Source of the DNA: Nannobrachium achirus
Taxonomy: Eukaryota > Chordata > Actinopteri > Myctophiformes > Myctophidae
Reading direction: 5' to 3'
DNA length: 64,000 nucleotides
Assembly: GCA_963921795.1 (NCBI GenBank)
Contig: OY997643.1
Span: forward strand, 9,517,033-9,581,032
In this document: in pieces, positions 1-10,570 of the stretch
Position numbering within the stretch: position 1 is the first letter of the stretch
Layout: each line of letters starts with the position of its first letter
Notes under the pieces: model-generated
The model's input: only the letters and a program-made list of their open reading frames with translations
What the model was told of the DNA's origin: nothing
The model's database searches: none
Position numbers and translations under genes: made by a program

Positions 1-1023
1 AAGGTAATGCTCATATCTGGCTGTAAGTTCAATGTCACGTTGTGAACCTTGTTTTGTTGGCACTAGGGCTGGGCCATTAACCGAAACTTCATATCGAAAC
101 CGATATTTTGAACCTCTACCCGAGTTAATCAAGCTTGCCAAAGTTTGAAATAATCACAATGTTGATATTAACCACTCTGCTAGTTTTGCTAGTTTTTCGC
201 TTAAGTGACACAACATTCTTCAAAATACACACACACAAATTTCTGGTATCATATTCCAAACATTCTAAAACATGGGTCTTCAACAGGGGGTCCGGGACCC
301 CTAGGGGGTCCTCAGAGTTACTACAGGGGGTCCTCCAAATCTCTGTGTGATAGAAACCTTTTCCCCCCTTTTTTATATTAACCACTTGAACCCTAGTGTT
401 CATATTCTGAGAACTTTAGCCAAAAATAGCAGATCTACAAGCTCACAACGCCTCGTGTTGCGAGGCGTTGTGAGCTTGTAGATCTGCTATTTTTGGCTAA
501 GAGCGTTGGTGTAGAGGGGAAAAAGAGCAGACTAAGTACAGAGTGAAAGGTCAAGTTTATTAAGCATTGACGGTTCAAGTGGTTAAATATCTGAAAACAC
601 AAATTTACATGAATCCAAAATACACTGATAATTGTGCTGTCAAACAATGAAACAATATGGAATCTATGAACAGGTTGTGGGGGTCCCCGCTTCATCTCTC
701 TCTCAACTAAGGGGTCCTTGGCCTGAAAACGTTTAAGACCCCTGGCTTAAGTGACACAAAATTCTTCAAAATACACACACACAAATTTCTGTGATCATAT
801 TCCAAACATTCTTAAAATGTCAGGTCAAGGAGGACCTTTTTTTTGGCTCACATACTGCGGTCCAAATATTACTTGTAAGTTGTATTAGGCCTACATTAGA
901 TTGGCCAAGAAGTGGAAACATTTAAAATTTGACGTGACAAATGAATACATCACTTTCATCTTGAATCTTTTTAATTATGGAGTGTCTGTCCATTCTCTTA
1001 TTTGTTTTTTCCTCATCTTTCAG
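1..1023. mobile_element. tmem128 intron: family A hAT-like MITE between 75-bp direct repeats
   Basis: A MITE of about 475 bp (271-745) begins near GGGTCTTCAACAGGGGGTCC and ends GTTTAAGACCCCTGG. Its centre is a perfect hairpin, 416-500, with 40-bp arms and loop TGTTG. The element is bracketed by near-identical segments at 200-270 and 746-817. At the left edge (about 65-115) is a fragment beginning AGGGCTGGGCCATTAACCG, the end of another MITE family. Confidence 0.7.
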
Positions 1024-1156
1024 GCCAAGAGGAGAAAGATATAAAACCTCTGCCTCGCATTAATAGCCACAACATCTTCTGGATCCTAGCCTCTGTGGGC
1101 ATCACATACTATGTGGACTTCATCAATGTCATCCTGGAGAGTGGTGATATTAAAAG
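1024..1156 (+). CDS. tmem128: tmem128 coding exon (first one visible)
   Basis: The acceptor is TTTCAG before 1024 and the donor is AAAAG/GTGTTG after 1156. It encodes [18 protein letters not shown] and the first membrane helix ([15 protein letters not shown]). It starts with the last two bases of a codon split with an exon outside the window and ends with AG of a serine codon completed by the next exon. Confidence 0.9.
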
Positions 1157-2274
1157 GTGTTGCAGATATTGAACGTACACACGCATGCACGCATATTAAC
1201 CATAGGAAGTATTACGTTGTTTTTAATAGCACAGGCTAACAACATTCCAAAGGGCTGGACCACGCATGGACAAATTACATCAACCTGCGACAGGCGCTGT
1301 ACCCCTTGAGTAAAAAAATGTTTTTAATTTTACATTTCAGTTACAGAGGCAATCATAATGCATCCTTTTAAGGTTGCATTGTTTGTGGAACTGTAAGTTT
1401 AAATGCCATGTTTTCCTAGAATAATAATAATAATGAGGGCAAACAACACAGGTATTGCCATTGAGTTAGTTAGACGGATTGTATACAGTGATATATGTTT
1501 TCCTATCCTAGCACAATACTATGGTTAGTATCGTAGTGCAGGGAACTGCAACATTAAAAAAAAGAAGACCAAATATTAGTTTTTCGGCCCACAAAAAGGA
1601 TCCAAATCCACCCAGTAAGTCCTTTCGTGTGACGTCCAGGGCAGGAATTTCAGCGAGGCCATGAAGGCTATGGCTGTTGTTGCCCCTCAGTTTGGCCTTG
1701 TGCCCCTCTACCTGAGGCCACAGTGGCCTTAATGCCCCAGATGTCTGTACCACTTTCTCCTCTGTCTCTGTCTTGTCAGTCTCTTTCTTGTCATGTAGTG
1801 TCTTTTGTTGAGTCTCCATCTTTAAACCTAGCCTGACACTTCAGTCCGCACATCACCCCCCCCCTGTTGGTGGGTGGTTTGTAGTGTGGACTGAAGCTGC
1901 ACATATTTTATTCTATTTCGAGCGCGCCTGAAGAGCGGGCGCATTGAATGGGCCAATCAGGGTTGTATGCTTGGGGCACGTGAACTCTATGCTCCGGTCC
2001 CAGCCCCCTCCAAACAGAGCTCTTGAGCTCACGTGAGACTCGCTCGTGGACTCTGATTGGTGTCCTCTGCCCACGTGAGAGTCTAGTGGACTCTGATTGG
2101 TCCGTGAAAACTGTCATGGCGGAGTCAGACTCGACTCGTATTATTTTAATAAACTATGAAATAGTGCCGTTTCCTCACGTTTTAATACCATTTTGCACTA
2201 ACGTAAACATGCAGACATATAATATGTTTTGAGAAATAACGTATTTATGCAATGTCACGCCACGTCGCCGTCGC

Positions 2275-2305
<31 letters not shown>

Positions 2306-5300
2306 TGTGTGTGTGTGTGTGACGTCAATAGGCTTTAGCCCGCCCACGCCGAAGTAGAATCTGCCCTAGTAATCTCAGACTCTCCCGGAGTGAAACGTAG
2401 TGAACGTAGTGTGAGATGTCTGGCGCTCGCAGTCAGGCAACTTTAAACCAATCCGGTATATTTGATTTGCGCATGGCTGAGCGTGGATCAGATTGTAAAT
2501 ACCATAATATAGACTACTACAGATAGACTACGTTAAATTCTAAATTAATTAATTCTTTCAATGAACTAAATTCTAAAATGTTGTTTTATTTGATGGCCTT
2601 CCTGCCCTGGCATTTGGCCTTTGTGCCCTCTAACAATGCACAACACGAAAGGCCAAGTGGAAAGATACCTGCGCTGTATGGGTGACGTCGATCCCTTCTC
2701 CTATTCGTATACTAGTGCGTATCGTGACTGTAGCCAAAATAATAACCTTTGTTTGTTTTCTCAGTTGGTGGTTCAACGTGGGATTGATGCTGCTTGGAGT
2801 GTGCTTGTCGCTGGCCATGTTTTGCATTGTGTACCTGGAGTGGTTCAAAGGCATCCAGCATTACGACCAGGAGTATCCTGCCATTCCCCCGGTCACCACA
2901 GCCGTCTTCATCGCAGCATCTTGCAGGTATTGTAACAAGAATCTGAACTGCCTGTGCTCTGTCCTTAGAACTACTTGAACCCCCAGCATAATTATTCTGA
3001 GTGGAACGTTCACCTAAAACACATACGGTATGTGAAACTCAAGGCCCGGTGGCCAAATCAGACCTGCGAATGAATTTTCTTTCCCGGGGGATGTTATTTA
3101 GGCCTAGAATTATTGAATGCTTTAGCTATAGAAAAATAGCAGATATACAAGCTCACAGCGCGGAAAGTCGTGAAAACTCTTTGAATATATGTATTTTTAA
3201 AGCGAACGTCTCACGTAACTCAAATTTTGCTTCTGGGTGGTCCCTGGAACTAAATATTTTGAGATGGGGGTCCGTGGCCAAATAAATATCATTTTGGGGG
3301 TCCTTCACATGAAAAGGTTTGAGAACCACTGACTCTCAAGAACAGACTAACTGAGCTCCAGTTGAGTGAAAAGGACCTTTTCTTTGACGATGGCTGGCCA
3401 GATTGCTGACATAGAAACATAGGTTTTTCAAAAAACCTTAGAAGGATTCAAAAGACACTTATAGAATCGGGTCAAAATTCGAATTTTCACAATTTTTCAA
3501 AAATAGCAGATCTACAAGCTCGCAGCGCGGCACTCGGTGCCGAGCTGTGCGCTTGTATATCTGCTATTTTTCAATAGTTAAAGTATAAAATAATGATACA
3601 CAATAATGTGTACCCGTTCTACTTCTAAATGGGTTAATTACTATTAGAACTGGCCTTCTGGTATATTGCACACACCACCATAATACTACAAGTCCCACAA
3701 TGCACTGCGAGTGCATTGGTGTGTATCGAGGGCCCGCGAGCACAAGGAGGCATATAGCCTGTGGTCAACTTTCAGCTACCGTACAGTATAAGGTTATTTA
3801 CAAAGATTACAGAGAAGTAAGAAAAAGATAAAAGAAAAGAGAGTACAGAGTACAGTAAAGCAATGATTAATTGTGGGCTCGCCTGTAACAGGCGAGCACA
3901 CTTTAGATGTTGTCATTATTTATCTATCAGTCAGACAGTAGACGGGAACTTCGGTTCCTTTCTACTCCTACATACTTAGTGAGAAAATGAAAATAAAAAC
4001 ATCAATGTGTTCAGCTTACAGTGGCGACGTGTGCTATTACTTTTTACAGCAATCGGCCAAATGGTGGCGCTGTAGGAAGCCTTCGAAAGTGCGAACTTTG
4101 AACAGGTATAGCTCATGCTGTGTTATACATACAGCCATGAAACCTGTATACACTTATGCGTCTCCTCATGCCGAACAACTTTTACCCTCTAACTTTTGAC
4201 CTCTGACCTTTAGGTCTCCCACAATTCGGAATTATATGAAAAACAGTAAAAATCTATCTCCTCCTGGGATTTTCGCGTCAAGTGCACAAAACCTTTTTCA
4301 CATGAACTTTGGACCAATACCTATACAGTCTATGTGGTGAGAAGTTTGTACGTTAAACCATTAATTTTTAATAATTCAATTCATATTGCGGTTTTATGCA
4401 AATTATTATTCTGCCTCTAAATCAAACATGCAAAGTGTTACGTTCATGGCATTTGGCAAACATGTAGAGGTTTAGTCCAAATATCACTGAAACCAATCTT
4501 ATTCCAATTGGCCAAAGGGGGGCGCTATACGAAGCGTTTGAAAATTCAAACTTCAAACGGGCATAAGTCTTGACTCGTTTCGTTTGAAGACATGCAACTT
4601 GTTACACGCGTGCTTTGACTCAAGCGGAAGACATCTGTGTCGTTGTTAAGTAAGCTCCGCCCTTAGATTTTCCGCCAATTTGAGCAGTTTGTAAAACGCG
4701 TAAACCCGCTTTTATTCTGAAGTTTTCGCGTCACGTGCACAAAACTTTTTTTACGTGAACTTTGGACCGATATCTAAAGATCTGTCAGATCGGATTTCTT
4801 TAAAATTGAAACATGCTTTTTTAAATAATTCAATGAATATTGCATTTTTATGCAAATTATTCTTCTGCCTCTAAATCATACATACAAAGTAGCATGTTCA
4901 TGGCATTTGGCAAAGATGTAGAGTGTTATTCCAAATATCACTAAAACCAATCATACCCCAATTGGCCAAAGGGGGGCGCTATATCATTTTGAGCAGTTTG
5001 TGAAACGCTTAAACCCGTTAGGATTTTTTTTAGCAATTTGCATGAAACATTCTACACACAATCTAAGGACCTTTATCTAATATGCCTATGAAGTGCACAC
5101 ACACAAAAAATAAAAAATAAAAATAAATATAGTTGCAAGCAGCGATAAAGTGGCCAAAGCCAAAAACACCTCAAATCTTGAACACAGCCTGCAATGTGCG
5201 TGAAATCTTGCAAGCACATTCCCAATAGGTCAAGGAACAGATACCACCCTTCTTACATTGGCCTGTTATAGCGCCACCAGCGGGTCAACTTTTGCATAAC

Positions 5301-7170
5301 ATTTTTGGAAAAAATGGACCAATCTTTGACGTCAGTAACGTCAAAGAGAGCACTGCCTGCGATCTTGACATTTTGTACTTTTATAGCCATTGTTTTGTGG
5401 CTAGAAGCGAGCCCACAATTGTTTCGAAGGAACAATATTTTTCTAGTGATTAATGTTATTAATGCAATAATATAGGATGTGTTAGGTCCAGGTTCAATAT
5501 GTGCAATCATTTTGATACGTTTTAAATAAACATTGAACCAGTCCGGCCCTCAACTTGTACCATTTTTAAAATGTTGGCCCCCCGTATTTGAGTTTGACAT
5601 CCCTGACCTGAAAGGTAGCCGATCTACATGTATATTTGCAAAGCGTTGCGTTGTGACACTTAGTGAACTTATAGATTGGCTACTTTTGGTGAAGAGGTTT
5701 ACTGTAGTAGACACAGATGCATACAGTTGTAACTCAATGATGAACTGTGGAATCAAGTTGTGAAGAAAGAGTGAGCGTTTGTGAGTGTTCAAGCTCAAGA
5801 ATGTAATTACTGTAGTTAATAAAACATTTTTAAAACCTAAACCGATGCCCGTTGGGAACTTATACACTGCTTATGCAATAACAAATTCTACCCTCATTGT
5901 CAGAGTACCCATTTTTTACCTATTTTCAAAGTACTTTGTGCTCGTGCTGTACACATTTTTACAGTACTACTACTTGGAGGCCAGACTGTGTTGTCTGTTA
6001 CTATGCTGTCCATCATACTGGTGTCAACAGAGAACAGATAATCCAATAATTTCCCTATCTTTGAACAATTATGACAAAACTGACCAAAATGTAATCGAGT
6101 GCTTCAGTATAGCGTGCAGACGATCTCCATTTTATGTACTTTGTAGTCTACAGTCGGTGCCCTCTGGACTGGTGGAGTGGCAAGTAAAAAGCCAACCAAA
6201 ATTATCACAAAATAAAGACCAAAATCTATTAGCTGTGACGTTAGTTTTGATAGACTTCAGGACGGTTCTTTCATATCGGTTTTGGAAAGTAGATGGGATT
6301 TGTAGTTGATCACATCCTTTGAAAGCTTAATTATTCATAGGATTTTGGATTGACATAATGTGCTGTCATTACATATTAATTTGAATATTATGATCTTGTT
6401 TAATATGAGTCCACTGTTTGGGGTAAACGATACCTGCCTGTCATTTCTGTCAGAACCGTGACAATATTGACAATATGAATTACAATGATTGTGTACTGCA
6501 GGGTTCCCCAAATAGTTTTCCATAAGGTCCGAATTATGTCTAGGGTACCAAGCAGAGGGCCACAACATTGCAGGGGGCGACGGTGGCGTTCCCGCTACTC
6601 CAGCAACAGTTCCGATATCGTCACTGTCGGGCAGAAACCTTGTATCTCCAAGTTTCAAATGTGTACGTTTTTTGGTAAAGCAAAGCCCTGCTTCATCATA
6701 CAAGATCGTCGCACAAAACTAGTGAAAACAGCAGATCTACAAGCACACAACGCCTCGCGATGCGAGGCGTTGTGTGCTTGTAGATCGGCTGTTTTCACTA
6801 GTTTAGTACATTTTTTTAGATGATAAATACAAAACGAACGGTTTTGGACATACAAGGTTTCCACCCGACAATGACAATATACTAGTGTTGTTGCTGCTCT
6901 TATACTACCATTATTACTGGGGTTGTTGGGGGCCTGACAGTAGCCCCCTGCGGGCCGCAAATGGCCCTTTGGCCGGCTATTGGGGAACCCTGGTGTACTG
7001 TAATGACACAAGTGTATTTCAAAGTGTAAGGACAGTGCATAATGTTGGTTTATTTGTCCTCTATTAACAGTTTGAACATAGCACTGTGGCCGGTGTGGTC
7101 CTTCTTCACTCCGTTCATCCTCTTCACTCAGTTCATGGGTGTGGTGATGCTCATCTCTTTGCTTGGGTGA
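1024..7170 (+). CDS. tmem128: Transmembrane protein 128 (3' portion; coding exons 1024-1156, 2765-2926, 7071-7170)
   Basis: Three exons join in phase into about 130 residues that follow the TMEM128 family: [17 protein letters not shown] and YYVDF, then [11 protein letters not shown] and [16 protein letters not shown], then [14 protein letters not shown] and [19 protein letters not shown]. Human TMEM128 has about 165 residues, so roughly 35 N-terminal residues and the start codon lie upstream of the window. Four hydrophobic segments are visible: one in the first exon, one in the second, one spanning the second junction, and one at the C terminus. The family is a small multi-pass membrane protein, reported as ER-located, with no settled biochemical role. 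Every junction has AG/GT borders and the same phase (two bases carried over). Identification rests on sequence pattern plus synteny with otop1 and drd5. Confidence 0.92.
1157..2764. other. tmem128 intron with diverged repeats and a GT microsatellite
   Basis: 1175-1385 is a decayed copy of the TTAA-flanked palindromic MITE seen intact at 27262-27748 (shared ACCATAGGAAGTATTA and GTTTTTAATTTTACAT). A GT repeat lies at 2273-2322. The rest, including GC-rich 1900-2120 and 2330-2480, shows no gene. Confidence 0.5.
2765..2926 (+). CDS. tmem128: tmem128 coding exon (second visible)
   Basis: The acceptor is TTTTCTCAG and the donor is TGCAG/GTATTG. The first base completes a serine codon, giving [11 protein letters not shown], then the second helix ([17 protein letters not shown]) and the start of the third ([12 protein letters not shown]). 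Length 162 nt, phase preserved. Confidence 0.92.
3091..3640. mobile_element. Family B MITE with a palindrome core at both ends
   Basis: Ends are inverted: TAGGCCTAGAATTATTGAAT leads in, and the right end reads back toward it through TCAATAGTTAAAG. The left core (about 3128-3165) is a half copy. The right core (3490-3575) has arms CAAGCTCGCAGCGCGGCAC / GTGCCGAGCTGTGCGCTTG. The middle contains AAGGTTTGAGAACCACTGAC, itself a hAT-like terminus. Related copies: 31825-32310, 52567-53160 and 54409-56255. Confidence 0.65.
3869..5420. mobile_element. 1.55-kb repeat element, copy 1
   Basis: Bounded by inverted ends AATTGTGGGCTCGC and GCGAGCCCACAATT and repeated at 10571-12136 with high identity. It has no coding capacity. 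Internally it repeats with a period of roughly 450 bp; each unit carries GGCCAAAGGGGGGCGCTATA (or GGTGGCGCTGTAGGAAGCC) and ATGCAAATTATT plus CTGCCTCTAAATC. The 3' part has TGCAAGCAGCGATAAAGTGG, a motif of widespread fish repeats. Superfamily not determined. Confidence 0.7.
5421..6498. other. tmem128 intron with a fragment of another MITE family
   Basis: About 5535-5620 carries GTCCGGCCCTCAA and TTTGAGTTTGACATCCCTGA, ends of a fish MITE. 5607-5690 holds a diverged palindrome core (AGCCGATCTACATG ... CTTATAGATTGGCTAC). 5785-6309 is an open stretch of 174 codons without any recognised domain, probably chance. Nothing else seen. Confidence 0.45.
6499..6992. mobile_element. hAT MITE, CAGGGTTCCCCAA termini, 8-bp TSD
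   Basis: Inverted ends CAGGGTTCCCCAA / TTGGGGAACCCTG lie between exact 8-bp target duplications GTGTACTG (6491-6498 and 6993-7000). An inner module runs from TATCGTCACTGTCGGGCAG (about 6616) to CACCCGACAATGACAATA (about 6882). Its centre is the palindrome 6716-6804 with arms AACGCCTCG / CGAGGCGTT. Second copy at 30903-31378; a chimeric relative at 44179-44543. Confidence 0.88.
7071..7170 (+). CDS. tmem128: tmem128 terminal coding exon
   Basis: The acceptor is CTATTAACAG. It encodes [14 protein letters not shown], then [18 protein letters not shown] and TGA at 7168-7170. The exon appears to run ten bases past the stop to AAAAG/GTGAGA at 7180/7181, implying a 3'UTR intron. Confidence 0.92.
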
Positions 7171-7319
7171 AGTTTAAAAGGTGAGACTTGTGAAATATCG
7201 CTCAAAACTAAAACAAAAAAACAGCAACTCAATGGATGATGCATGCCCTGTGTTTTTGCACGATCTTGTCTTGAGATCAGATGTCGTCTTTGAATTCTAA
7301 GACATTTATTTGGTAATTT

Positions 7320-7506
7320 TAAGATTTGTTTTTGGGCTTTTTATGCCTTTATTTGATAGGATAGTAGACTGACAGGGAACGGGGAGAGAGATGGGGAATG
7401 ACATGTGGCAAAGGTTGTCCGGATCGGGAATCGAACCGGCGACGCCAGCAGGCATCATAGCCTAGTATGTGGTATGCGCCTTGACCACCAGGCCAGCGGG
7501 CGCCCC
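7320..7506 (-). mobile_element. tRNA-derived SINE, minus orientation
   Basis: On the minus strand it has an A box (TGGCCTGGTGGTCAAGG) and B box (GGTTCGATTCCC). It ends in CAAATAAAGGCATAAAAAGC. It lies in tmem128 intron 3 between imperfect 16-bp duplications beginning ATTTATTTGG / ATTTAGTTGG (7304-7319 and 7507-7522). Same family as the SINE at 21330-21516. Confidence 0.85.
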
Positions 7507-7574
7507 ATTTAGTTGGTAATTTGACCACAATTTCAAGGACTTCTTCTAAGGAGCGGTTCACACAAAACTACTTA

Positions 7575-8098
7575 CAGGGTTCCCACGGTCATGAAATTCC
7601 TGGAAATATTTTGAAATTAGAAAAATATTTTTCCAGTACTGGAAAAGTTTTGGAATTGATCAAGGGTTCTGGAAGGTCCTGGAAAAAATAGCTATTGGCT
7701 TTGGTTATTGATTTTGTTAATACCTCTGAAATGACAAATTCAACATTGGCCAAATTGTCAAATATTGGAGTCAGAAATTGTGAAAATAGCAGATCTACAT
7801 GCTCACAACGCCTCGTGTTGCGAGGCGTTGTGAGCATGTAGATCGGCTATTTTCACAATAAAACCGTGTTATACAAATTTCCTCAACTCTTACTGCTCGT
7901 CAGGGTTCAAATATGATTATTTCGGGGGGTTGAGAACCACTGCCATACACTATCTGTCTTTGGGCATTGTGCATAGGAGTAAACGACTCGTTATTGAGCT
8001 GAATTATTGTTATATAGTCCTGGAAATCAAGTTAAATATTCTGGAAAGGTTTTGGAAAAGTTTTGGAAATTAATTGGTAAAGATGTGTGGGAACCCTG
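7575..8098. mobile_element. MITE with CAGGGTTCCCACGG termini, 6-bp TSD, palindrome core
   Basis: Ends CAGGGTTCCCA / TGGGAACCCTG with flanking TACTTA on both sides (7569-7574 and 8099-8104). Near the ends are many CTGGAAA-type repeats. An inner block holds the palindrome 7777-7859 (39-bp arms, one conserved mismatch) and a nested hAT-like end near TTGAGAACCACTGCC. Second copy at 33714-34263. Confidence 0.82.
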
Positions 8099-8199
8099 TA
8101 CTTAGTTTCTATGGGTTACACATCCCATGATGACCGCTGGAGTCCCAGAGAGTCTCCTACTGACCCATGACCCGGTCATCAAATTATTACATTAAAACT

Positions 8200-8760
8200 A
8201 AACATCTCCATGAATTCAAGGCTTCATGGCATGGCTGTCAGTCAGTCAGTCTGTCTGTCCGTCACATCACACTTTTGCCCCTACTCATATCTCCGCCACC
8301 GTTGCCCCTATCCATGCCAAACTTTGCACACACACTCCTTGGCTGCCAAACCACAACCTTCTCACATGGCCCTCTTCTAGCGCCACCATCAAGACCGATT
8401 CTTGCAAAACACATTTTTGGACACTGCTCCTACAGATTTTGGCCTAAAATCACACAAAGCGGTACACAGTATCTCTAAAGCCATGTCATCAACATGGATC
8501 TGTCCCATTCCCCATATTCCCTCCTGATTGGCTACGACTACCTTCTAAAGTTTGTGTATGCGACCTGGCGGTCGCTTATCTCCCGGTTAGGGAGTCTTAA
8601 GGCTCTAACAGAGTCCAGGGTGAAGAGCTATTCACTTCACCGCGTTGTAGTTTCCTAGCTATCACCTAGGCTTTGTTATGTATTTTAGGTGATGGCTAGA
8701 AAACTACACCGCGGTGAAGTGAATAGCTCTTCACCCTAGACTCTGATAGAGGCTTTACTG
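8200..8760. mobile_element. GCGACC-type repeat with an embedded foldback element
   Basis: GTCAGTCAGTCAGTCTGTC is followed by CATATCTCCGCCACCGTTGC and ends GCGACCTGGCGGTCGC plus TTAGGGAGTCTTA (8561-8602), the same family as 19013-19563 and 61270-61480. At 8607-8741 a nearly perfect inverted repeat (arms starting GAGTCCAGGGTGAAGAGC, about 60 bp) is a separate small foldback element. Confidence 0.65.
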
Positions 8761-8910
8761 GTTGATAGAAAATACTGGCAAGTAATTTTTTGGGGTGAAC
8801 TACTCCTTTAATTCTGTATCAAGTGTTACGTATTTCATGCTTATCATGCACATCCTATAAGTAAGACTGGTTGTTACTTACTATGACTTCTCTTCTCTGT
8901 GATTCTGCAG

Positions 8911-9160
8911 CTCCCAACGGACTCCATGGGATTGGCTTTTGTCCTTGTTAATGGATTACATTACAATGTTTCTTTGCACAGAAGTATTTTGCCATTTATA
9001 TTTCTTACTGATAAACTACCAAAGTTGTTAATTTATTTTTTAACATATGTGATGCCCACTTTTGCTACGTACAGAAAGCTGATGTACCGAACATTTTCAA
9101 CGTAGAGTCATAGTAAATGTATGGACTTTTTGTTAAATAAACTTTTATTACTGATTTTGG
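8911..9160 (+). other. tmem128: Probable tmem128 3'UTR exon with polyadenylation signal
   Basis: A strong acceptor (TCTCTGTGATTCTGCAG) ends at 8910 and matches the donor at 7181. The following stretch is non-repetitive and ends with AATAAA at 9136-9141. The stop codon would be only 10 nt upstream of the last exon junction, too close to trigger nonsense-mediated decay. This is inference from signals; no transcript evidence is available. Confidence 0.5.
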
Positions 9161-9520
9161 GGCAGTATTGAGTTTCTTTAGCTATAGTTGATTTGACTCA
9201 TTTCATGCAGCTGAATGTATCCAGCAAATGTATTCGTGAACTCGACATGATTCACTTTTCATCTACTTTGAATCAAAGCATTAAATTAACATTAGCAGAA
9301 CGTTTTCTGGAAAACAGTCATTCTAACCCTTTCCCTTGAAAATGCTCACCCTGATAGTCATGCCTTGACATTTAACTTAAGCTGTATGAGCTCTTGTGAC
9401 GATGACACATCCATTAAACAGGTATCAACGCTGGAATGACCAAAACAAAAAGGTCTGGGTTGGGTTACTAGTCAAAACTGTTATTACTTGCGTCAGCAGA
9501 GCGCGCAAGTAGGGTGGTGA
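9161..9520. other. Intergenic, no gene seen
   Basis: Single-copy-looking AT-rich sequence downstream of the tmem128 polyadenylation signal. No exon, repeat or RNA gene was recognised. Confidence 0.4.
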
Positions 9521-9524
9521 TAGG

Positions 9525-10478
9525 GCAGGCATTGACACTAAGGCTTTCAGGTTGCCGATCGGGCAAGTGCTCTTTTTAGAGGGGACGCAGGGGTTGACAC
9601 TAAGGTCTCAGAGGCACTTGCCCATCGGGCAAGTACAGGTCATGTATCTACTTGCCCAAAGTTCATGCCCACTTGCCTGAAAAGTAAATCATCCATTATG
9701 AAATGATAGGTACGATTGTAATTACCGCTCAATTTAACACTTATTTCTTTACGTTATGGGGATGTGCGATAAAAAATGTCACACCTCAATACCTAGCTGC
9801 GTATACTATGATTGAACAATGTTATTTTATATTTTTAAGTGTAGCAACAGTAAAAAACAGCACATTATAGGTAAACAGTGCTATTATTTTACATTCCACA
9901 GACCAGAAGACAGAGCGCGCTGGCCACGTTCAGGTGTTTAGACAGATATCTGGTGTTGTGTTTGTAGACGGTTGCGTCCCATCTCAAATGAGCACTTGCC
10001 CGGTCGGGCAACCTGAAAGCAAACTTCACCTGCCCTATTTACCTGCCGGGGGTATGTGGGCAAGCCTTAGTGTCAATGCCTGGGACGCAACCGTCTATAC
10101 ACAACAGGAGATATCTGTCTAAACACCTGAACGTGGCCAGCGTGCTGTCCTCTGGTCAGTGGAATGTAAACTAAGAGCACTGTGCCGTTTTTTTACTGTT
10201 ACTACACTTAAGAATATAAAATAACCACAGACATATTCAATCATAGCTACAGTATGTAGGTACAGTATTTGGATTTGGAGGTATTGAGGTGTGACATTTC
10301 TTATTGCACAGCCCCAGAAAGTAAAGAAATAAGTGTTAAATTGAGCGGTTATTGAAATATCATTTTATAAAGGACGGTTTTACTTTTCGGGCAAGTGGGC
10401 ATGACCTTTGGGCAAGTAGAACATGAACTGTACTTACCCGATGGGCAAGTGCCTCTGAGACCTTCGTGTCAACCCCTG
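9525..10478. mobile_element. Large foldback element with about 395-bp inverted arms
   Basis: Arms 9588-9980 and 10081-10478 are inverted copies. The outer end is CAGGGGTTGACAC / GTGTCAACCCCTG, and GGGCAAGTG-type repeats lie inside. The spacer 9985-10080 is an inverted copy of the sequence just left of the first arm (9525-9580, CATTGACACTAAGGC). No target duplication was found. Probably a non-autonomous DNA transposon inserted in another copy of its own family. Confidence 0.72.
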
Positions 10479-10570
10479 CTATACATGTGGGTACCTCCGT
10501 GAAGTTGGCACCCCATATGATGTCATTCTTTAGTGCTGCGATTTGTGCTGAATTGTGCCGTAAATTGTAT

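Noticed and set aside
5785..6309. 174-codon open frame in the tmem128 intron
   Set aside because: No recognisable motif, no splice or promoter context; consistent with chance in AT-rich DNA.
6716..6804. Palindrome cores as microRNA precursors
   Set aside because: Near-perfect hairpins inside MITEs can mimic pre-miRNA, but copy number, arm covariation by family and lack of expression data do not support a call.
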